A DNA stretch of 22,649 nt from Acrasis kona (lineage: Eukaryota; Heterolobosea; Eutetramitea; Acrasida; Acrasidae), in the NCBI GenBank assembly GCA_026419775.2, contig JAOPGA020000955.1, positions 1 through 22,649 on the forward strand, written 5' to 3'. This document shows, one piece after another, positions 16,709 to 22,649 of this stretch. A program made the translations under genes and the position numbers. Numbering within the stretch: position 1 is the stretch's first letter; each line of letters begins with the position of its first letter. Under the pieces are notes generated by a model, which saw only the letters and a list, made by a program, of their open reading frames with translations, did not search any database and was not told the origin of the DNA.

Positions 16709-19700
16709 ATGCGAGCAGTGGCCCTTACTGTGTTAGCAATTCTAGCTAACATTGCTCTGGTACGTGCATATGTAGTTGTTAGGAATGGCTATCTCTTTGA
16801 CACTGATATGAACACAATATTTGTGCCGTAAGTTATCAAACATTCATATCACAACTTACATCTCAGTCATGGTATTGCCTATCAAAGTTGGTTCGGTAAC
16901 TATGGAATGTGGGAGACTGCTGCACAGCTAGATTATGATATCCGCACAATGAAAGACATGAACGTCAATTCTCTTCGTTTGGACTTTAGATGGCAAAATA
17001 TTGAAATGTTCGAAGGATATTATGACTTTAGATTATACGACTTGCTCGTAGAAACTGCTGATAGATATGACATGAAGATATTCGGATTGTTTGGAGCACT
17101 CGGAATCCCTCAGTGGGCACCTGGCACAGAATTAGCGGGTGTAGAAGGCAACAACGTTGATCCCTTGTGGATGTCTGTGAGTAACCTTTCCAACATAAAC
17201 TTTAACATTGAATAGATGCATCCTCCTGGTCCTGACTATGCAGTAGAGATCACTGCCTCAACGAAGATCTTTAAAGAACTTTGGGTGTCAACACAACTAA
17301 GTATTGAGCACCCTGATGCAAAAGCAAAGTGTGGTCAGTATCTCGCTGCAACAGCAGCTAGATATTCTAGCAGTAAAGTCATTGCAGCATGGTAAGTTGA
17401 ATTTCTAATACAACCAATCTTACATTGTTTAGGATTGTTGGTAACGAATATGGCTATTTGAACCTATGGGCTTTCCGTCAAGAAGGTTACGATCCTAGTT
17501 CACAAGCTGCTTTCCGCACTTACATGGCCAAAATTTACAACAACGACATTTCCAAATTGAACGCCAACTGGGGTACCACTCACCAAACATTCACAGAGTT
17601 GATGATGCCCGTGGACTTTGATCGTGATGGCGCTGCATGGGCCGACATGATATTGTTTAGGAAGTACTCCATTGCAAACTTTGTTGCATTTAGTGCAAAG
17701 TCCGTTAAGGACGCTGATCCTCACCACTTGATCACCTACAGTAAACTCGGTCTAGTATTCGGACCTGATGACTGGGAGTACGACGCAGAGAGCGAGGAAG
17801 ATATCATATCCATCTGTAAGAGTGCAGGTTATCCTCTCGATTTCTTCTCCATCAACGTGTACGCTTCGACTGCACCAAACGTAGAGATGAGGTCTGGTCA
17901 ATGGGGTATCGAATTGGTTAAAAAGAACGGACTTCCAGTTCTAGTCACAGAGTTGGGTTGTACGGACCATGATGTTGACTTTATGGATCCCTCACTTAAC
18001 GTTGGTTATTTGCCACAAAGACAAGGTGATTTAATTATCTCACAAATCTACAGCGCATTCATGACTGGTGTGATTGGTCTACACGTATTTACATGGGAGG
18101 ACCGAGAGTATCTCACCATCAGAGAATTTGGTTTTGGAATCTTGAACAGAGATCGTAGTCCCAAACCAGCATTCATGATGGTCACCGAAACATTCCGCGT
18201 CATTTCACAAATCATGACATTCGATAATGCTTTGATTACATCGTTAGATAGAACCAATTACCAAGCTGCTATTTTCTGGCCAAGTCAAGTCAACGCCATG
18301 CAAAACAGATTCTTGGTCGAACAAGGTTCATTACATGGTGTTTTCGAAAGACTCAACATTCGCATCACTTACATTAACGAGATTCAACTAAGATCAGGTC
18401 AATTCGACAAGTCATTCAAGTTACTCATCTTGCCATACAACTCTCGTATGAGCGCTGGTGATATGGCTTACATCAGAACCAATATTATACCCAACGGATG
18501 TAACGTGTTTGCAAATGCAGCTTTGCCTGGATTCAATGACTACTACATCAACAACCTACCAGATTTCGAATCAAACTTGAATTCAATATTCGGAGTGAAG
18601 ACTACCAATAGAGTTGCTTTTGATGGAAATGTGGAAAATTATTGTATTTGTGAGATGGCTCATAAGACAGTCATGTTGAAGGCCGAAACAAGTACCTTGA
18701 GTGGTGTGTCGTTAGGTTATCAGTTCTATCCAGGACCTTGGTACTATAGTTCAGTTAGCGCTACAACTGGTTCTGTTTTATATTCAAAAACAGAGATGGA
18801 CGACAAGGGTAATCTTGGAGTATCAGATCCTGCATTTGTCATGAATGACCTGAAGACTGCAAAAGCTGTTTTATCTACGCTTTCATTCGGTGAAAGTTAC
18901 ATGACTACTATGCAACATTATCAAGTTGCATACTCCTTGTTTAGAAATCCCAATGTCATCAACATTCCTACAGAAGTTACTCTAAGCGGAGATCAAGCTG
19001 GTTTAGTAACTGCATTCTTCTACAAGACAACAGATGGATCCAATCGTGGAATGTTAGAATTATTCAACTGGAACGATTATTCAAATACGACTGTTTTTGT
19101 AACAATTGATTTCATGAAAGGAAAATCCGTAATGGATTTGAAACAAGATAAAAGACTTATCACTGCTAGTAGCACTGGTACAATAGAAGTAATGCTTTAT
19201 CAAAACGAAGTCAAGTTTTATGTGATTGGACAACAAGTAGCACCTACTTGTGGTATCATGAACAATGGAACTTCAAATCAAATCATGGCATCTGGAGGAA
19301 CAGTGCCAGTGTCCATTAATTTCGATACGCAAGGGGCGTCTAGTTGCCCACTTGTACTAGAACTACGTCAATATGGATCCACAAGAGTTTTCGCCTCTGC
19401 ATCTAGCACTGTAACTGGTTCTGGAACTGTAAAGATGAACCTCTACGTTCCAGAGTATTCAAGACTAGATAACACGTATCTACCAAGCAGCAATGGAATG
19501 GTATATTACTACAGCGCAAAGATCTGCGGAGGTAGTCAATCGAGTCTTCCAGTCAGTTTGGAATTCATGAGGACTATCAAAACCTTCAATGATAGTTTCT
19601 CTTCTAGTTCCCCATTCACCACTACGGTAGCATGGAATTATCTTCCTAGCAACAGATACACTGCATTCCGTGGTCTCGTTGCCATATACAGATCATCAAA

Positions 19701-20679
19701 AACACAAGCAGTCGATTCTAGTCACTATGGTAAGGTCAAGGTGCTAGCTAGCTGGATGGACCAGAATGGTTACCAACTAACTCCTGCTCTATCTGCATAT
19801 GACGCTGAAAAGAACACCGCAGGACCATATTACTTTATTATGGACGATACTTTTGTTACTGACCTAGGAGGTCCTCCAACAGATACCGATTTCTTAAAGA
19901 GAAGAATCAAAGCTATTGTATTACCAGGTGTGTCAGTAATGTCAACACAAGAGATTGCAAACATTACTACATGGTTGAACTTTGATCAAGTTGATGCTGT
20001 TTTGGTAACAACAGAAGGACACCCTGGTTCTTCGTCACCTGGAGGCGATCCTATGGCTGCAGTCTTTGGTATGACTTCTTCTTCCTCAAGTTCACTTGGT
20101 TCTGGATCTATTCAGATTACAAACTCATCATCCCCGATTACGAGATATGTCGATCCATCATGGAAAGCGAGTTTGAGTGGTGTTTGTTGGACTGCAAAGA
20201 GTGGAAATTCTATCAGTGGAGGAAACTATGGATCTGTACCGATCCTTATTACAAACATTTACGAAAAAGGAAGGACGTTGGCTCTAAACTTTGATATTAC
20301 AAAGTTAGCAGGTGATGCTAATGCGGCTGCGTTGTGGAATGGTGTTACTGATTTTATGGTATTGGATCCATACTTGTACAAGGTTAGATGGGAGTTGTAT
20401 TGTGGAAGTAGTTTGATGGGAGTAACAGAAACATGGGCTAGTACTCAATGGGCATATGCGCATAAGGAAGCTGAGGTTGATATACCCGTCACACCTACTG
20501 GATCATGCAGTAAAGGAGCAGGATTTAAGGGATACATTTATCCTTATTATGGCGATTACAAGAACGATGCCATCGGGTATTATAACAGTGAAAATGATAT
20601 AAGTGGTGGAGTAGCAAATAAGATTGGAATAATATCAGTGCTGATTGCCTTGTCTGTGGGCTTTTTATTCTTATTGTAG
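16709..20679 (+). CDS. Large secreted GH42-like glycoside hydrolase with GPI-type tail
   Basis: Four exons (16709-16827, 16867-17176, 17216-17391, 17433-20679), introns of 39, 39 and 41 nt, 1283 residues. A signal peptide covers residues 1-20 or so. A TIM barrel follows: MNVNSLRLDFRWQNIE near the start, VGNEYG with acid/base candidate Glu207, and PVLVTELGCTD with nucleophile candidate Glu375, 168 residues later, as expected in GH42. Residues about 475-580 (FKLLILPYNSRMSAGDMAYI) look like the GH42 trimerisation domain. After a beta-rich, glycosylatable middle, a second similar segment (KAIVLPGVSVMSTQEIANI, about 1028) suggests a duplicated amidotransferase-like domain. The last 25 residues are hydrophobic after a Ser/Gly/Asn stretch, like a GPI-attachment signal. 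Likely a cell-surface beta-galactosidase-type enzyme; substrate unknown. GH42 proteins usually have about 650-700 residues. Confidence 0.82.
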
Positions 20680-21018
20680 TTTGATAAATTATTAAAAATC
20701 TGCTTGTATTTAAAAATAATATCTTGTTGTTCTTCTGTTCTTTTCATCTTTGTTATAATAGAAATCGAACATATTAAAGACGACCTTGGATTGTGGTTAC
20801 ACTTCAATATTCCTAGTTCTTGCTCGAGACTCATTTCTTGTCATTCTTCTCTTTCCTTTTCAAAATCAATTACGTAAACAGCGTAGCCCACCTACTGAGA
20901 TTTTTACTCACATCATCAAAAAGTTAAACATGAGTTGCGGACTAGCATCAGCCACACTGAACGTTACGAATGTTCGAATTTATTTGGAGAGCGCTATTTC
21001 GGTCAACTTCATGTACCG
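20680..21018. other. 339-nt gap upstream of the coiled-coil gene
   Basis: There is no ATG on the plus strand from 20680 until 20930. An 84-codon minus-strand frame (20834-20580) overlaps the glycosidase 3' end and has no recognised features. The frame of the coiled-coil gene is open from 20899, so the stretch 20899-21018 may be translated if an upstream exon exists, but I could not find one. ATG 20930 opens a 31-codon frame that could be spliced to the coiled-coil frame through a 32-nt intron. Confidence 0.3.
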
Positions 21019-22649
21019 ATGAATTGCACCCAGCTAATAGACGGTATGCCAAGTACCTGCACAACAAAAACAATAACCGCGGTACTTGTTGTGGGTTTAA
21101 TATCATTCGTAATATTATTTTTTATTGTCACTTGGTCATTGATAAAAATTATACTTCAGTGGTGCGGTAAAAGAAGTTGTAGGTCAAAGGAAAGCTCCTA
21201 TAAAGATAAAATAGATAATTCTAATGAAGAAACTCAAAAAATCCTCCAGGACTCAGAAGAATACAAAAAGAAAGTAAAGCGGTTGGAGAGACTTGTTCAA
21301 GAGAGCAAAAACCAAAACAACACCCTTCTAGAAAAAAGTTCTAAATTAGAAAAAGACAAACTAGACCTTATACAGCAATACAAAGACCTCCAGCATAAGT
21401 TAGAGGACGAAGGTCTCGATAAAAGAGATGTTCAGATAAAAACTCTCAAATTGAATAAAAAGCTGCAATCTAAACAGTCTATAGAATCTAATAGCATTAT
21501 TCAACAATCGTTACTTTTAAAAAAAGAGTTGGAGGATGGATCGCAAGAATTACTAGAGTGCAAACGACTTTTAATTGACAAGCAGAAGGTATTAGAGGTG
21601 TTGGAGGCGCAAATCGATTCACTAAACATTTTCATGGAGGAGAAAAATGAAGAAATAGAAGATTTGAAATCTAAAATAAATTCAATCAATCAAGACCTAC
21701 AACATCAACATTCCAAAAACAGAGATCTCGAAGCCACCATAATAACTGATAAGCAAGAAATGATAACTCTAGATGAAAAGTACTCATTGCAATTGGTAGA
21801 TTGTGAGAAACATTCTTCTCAACTCAGAAGCAGCGAAGAGCAACTTGTGCTCATTCGCAAACAACTAGAAACAACAACTAGGGCGTTAGAGAACGAAACT
21901 GCATCCTGTAGCTCTTTAAGAAATGAACTAATGGAATTATCTGTTAGTAAGCTAGGATTAGATGAATCAAACAGCGGAATGTTGACCGTAATTTCTGATT
22001 TACAAAACCGTATAAATAAAGAGGTACAAGAGAAGAGCAAGTTGATACTGGATGTGAATCAAAAATCAATTGAACTCGAGGAGTATTGCCTAAAAATCAA
22101 ACAAATCCAATGCGAGGGAGATGAATTACAAGCGAAGCTCTCTACCGAAATATCAAACGTCGCACACCATAAAATGGTCATAGTGGAGAAGGAATCACAC
22201 ATTAATGATTTGCTTTTAAAGATGAGCCTTTTAGAGGACCAGTATAAGAATTACAGAAGTGAGAATGAAAGAATTCTTACACAAGAAAGAATGGAGCATT
22301 CCATCGCCATTAAAAAACATCTCGTTGAAATACAATCGTATCAAGGAACGATATCAGATTATGATTTGAGTGAACAGGAGTCGTTGAATAAATTAAATCG
22401 TTTACGTGATGACATGACACAAAGTCACATTCAACATGCCGAGGAGACTTCGAAGCTTCATTCGTTTATATCAGACAAGGAGCAACTCATTCAAGATCAA
22501 AAAAACGATTTAGAAAATCAACTGAACCAACTGCAGGAGAAGCTGAGCATTATGGCCAATGACCTTTGCTCGCAACAAGCTGAAATTGATGCATTGAATG
22601 CCGAAAGACTTGAAACAACCAAAATTTATGAAGCAAAAGCGTTACAATC
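21019..22649 (+). CDS. Single-pass membrane protein with long coiled coil, cut by the right edge
   Basis: From Met at 21019 the frame is open for 543 codons to the window end with no stop. A short N-terminal segment with Cys and Thr precedes one membrane helix at about residues 21-42 (ITAVLVVGLISFVILFFIV). A basic, Cys-containing juxtamembrane patch (KIILQWCGKRSC) follows, then about 480 residues of Lys/Glu/Gln/Leu heptads with almost no Pro or Gly, so a long parallel coiled coil facing the cytosol. The layout recalls kinectin/p180-type or golgin-like tethers, but coiled coils align by composition and no orthology is claimed. The start is unsure: Met 21046 also precedes the helix, and ATG 20930 could be joined through a 32-nt intron (20999-21030). 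The 3' end lies beyond the window. Confidence 0.75.
   Translation, partial: MNCTQLIDGMPSTCTTKTITAVLVVGLISFVILFFIVTWSLIKIILQWCGKRSCRSKESSYKDKIDNSNEETQKILQDSEEYKKKVKRLERLVQESKNQNNTLLEKSSKLEKDKLDLIQQYKDLQHKLEDEGLDKRDVQIKTLKLNKKLQSKQSIESNSIIQQSLLLKKELEDGSQELLECKRLLIDKQKVLEVLEAQIDSLNIFMEEKNEEIEDLKSKINSINQDLQHQHSKNRDLEATIITDKQEMITLDEKYSLQLVDCEKHSSQLRSSEEQLVLIRKQLETTTRALENETASCSSLRNELMELSVSKLGLDESNSGMLTVISDLQNRINKEVQEKSKLILDVNQKSIELEEYCLKIKQIQCEGDELQAKLSTEISNVAHHKMVIVEKESHINDLLLKMSLLEDQYKNYRSENERILTQERMEHSIAIKKHLVEIQSYQGTISDYDLSEQESLNKLNRLRDDMTQSHIQHAEETSKLHSFISDKEQLIQDQKNDLENQLNQLQEKLSIMANDLCSQQAEIDALNAERLETTKIYEAKALQ

Noticed and set aside
20580-20834. Minus-strand 84-codon frame
   Set aside because: It overlaps the glycosidase C-terminus, and the Lys/Asn/Ile-rich sequence fits AT-rich noise. 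An expressed antisense gene cannot be fully excluded.
20930-21022. 31-codon frame from ATG 20930 as a stand-alone gene
   Set aside because: It is too short and featureless alone. It is mentioned only as a possible first exon of the coiled-coil gene, where the required 32-nt intron is shorter than all others seen.
1-22649. Mobile element, CRISPR, rRNA or prokaryotic operon
   Set aside because: I found no transposase or reverse-transcriptase motifs, no spaced direct-repeat array and no rRNA blocks, and the genes are intron-bearing and on mixed strands.

Overview
The window reads as compact nuclear DNA of a unicellular eukaryote. Seventeen protein genes lie on both strands in 22.6 kb, most interrupted by very short GT-AG introns. 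The splice junctions I could resolve give 21 introns of 36-46 nt, several with a CTAAC- or TAAC-like branch site. TAA, TAG and TGA all act as stops. The genes are eukaryotic: an assembly factor for mitochondrial complex I (NDUFAF5), ER sterol-pathway proteins, a USP-type deubiquitinase, a ciliary central-apparatus protein (MYCBPAP), a PITH protein and a GPI-anchored glycoside hydrolase. A fungal-type Zn2Cys6 regulator next to a ciliary gene suggests a flagellate or amoeboflagellate protist, or a zoosporic opisthokont. I cannot name the species from sequence alone.

Layout, left to right. (1) 1-136 (-): the start of an unrecognised gene, head to head with a TMEM97/sigma-2 homologue (160-710, +) across only 23 nt, which holds a perfect inverted repeat. 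(2) C4-methylsterol oxidase (943-1811, +), tail to tail with a VTT-domain membrane protein (2908-1833, -). The TMEM97, methylsterol oxidase and VTT genes form a run of ER/Golgi membrane-protein genes. (3) A bacterial-looking Gfo/Idh/MocA dehydrogenase (3022-4053, +), a ubiquitin-specific protease (4283-6040, +, five exons) and a degenerate, tail-anchored adenylate-kinase-like protein (6147-6968, +). (4) A PITHD1-like protein (7810-7179, -), an unrecognised gene (7941-8620, +), a Zn2Cys6 factor (8857-10293, +) and a UBA plus LURP1/tubby-C-like protein (11489-10362, -). (5) NDUFAF5 (11836-13009, +), UPF0390 (13370-13013, -) and a small charged protein (13405-13854, +), packed with gaps of 3 and 34 nt. 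(6) MYCBPAP (13969-16352, +), a 1283-residue GH42-like secreted glycoside hydrolase (16709-20679, +), and a single-pass membrane protein with a long coiled coil that runs off the right edge (21019-22649, +).

The genes look like independent transcription units, not operons. Closely spaced divergent pairs probably share promoters, and convergent pairs must have overlapping 3' UTRs. I saw no rRNA, tRNA, CRISPR array or mobile element. The most unusual items are the pseudo-adenylate kinase, the uniformly tiny introns, the extreme packing at 12990-13410, the two-domain UBA/LURP1 protein, the large GPI-anchored glycosidase and the unrecognised gene at 7941-8620.
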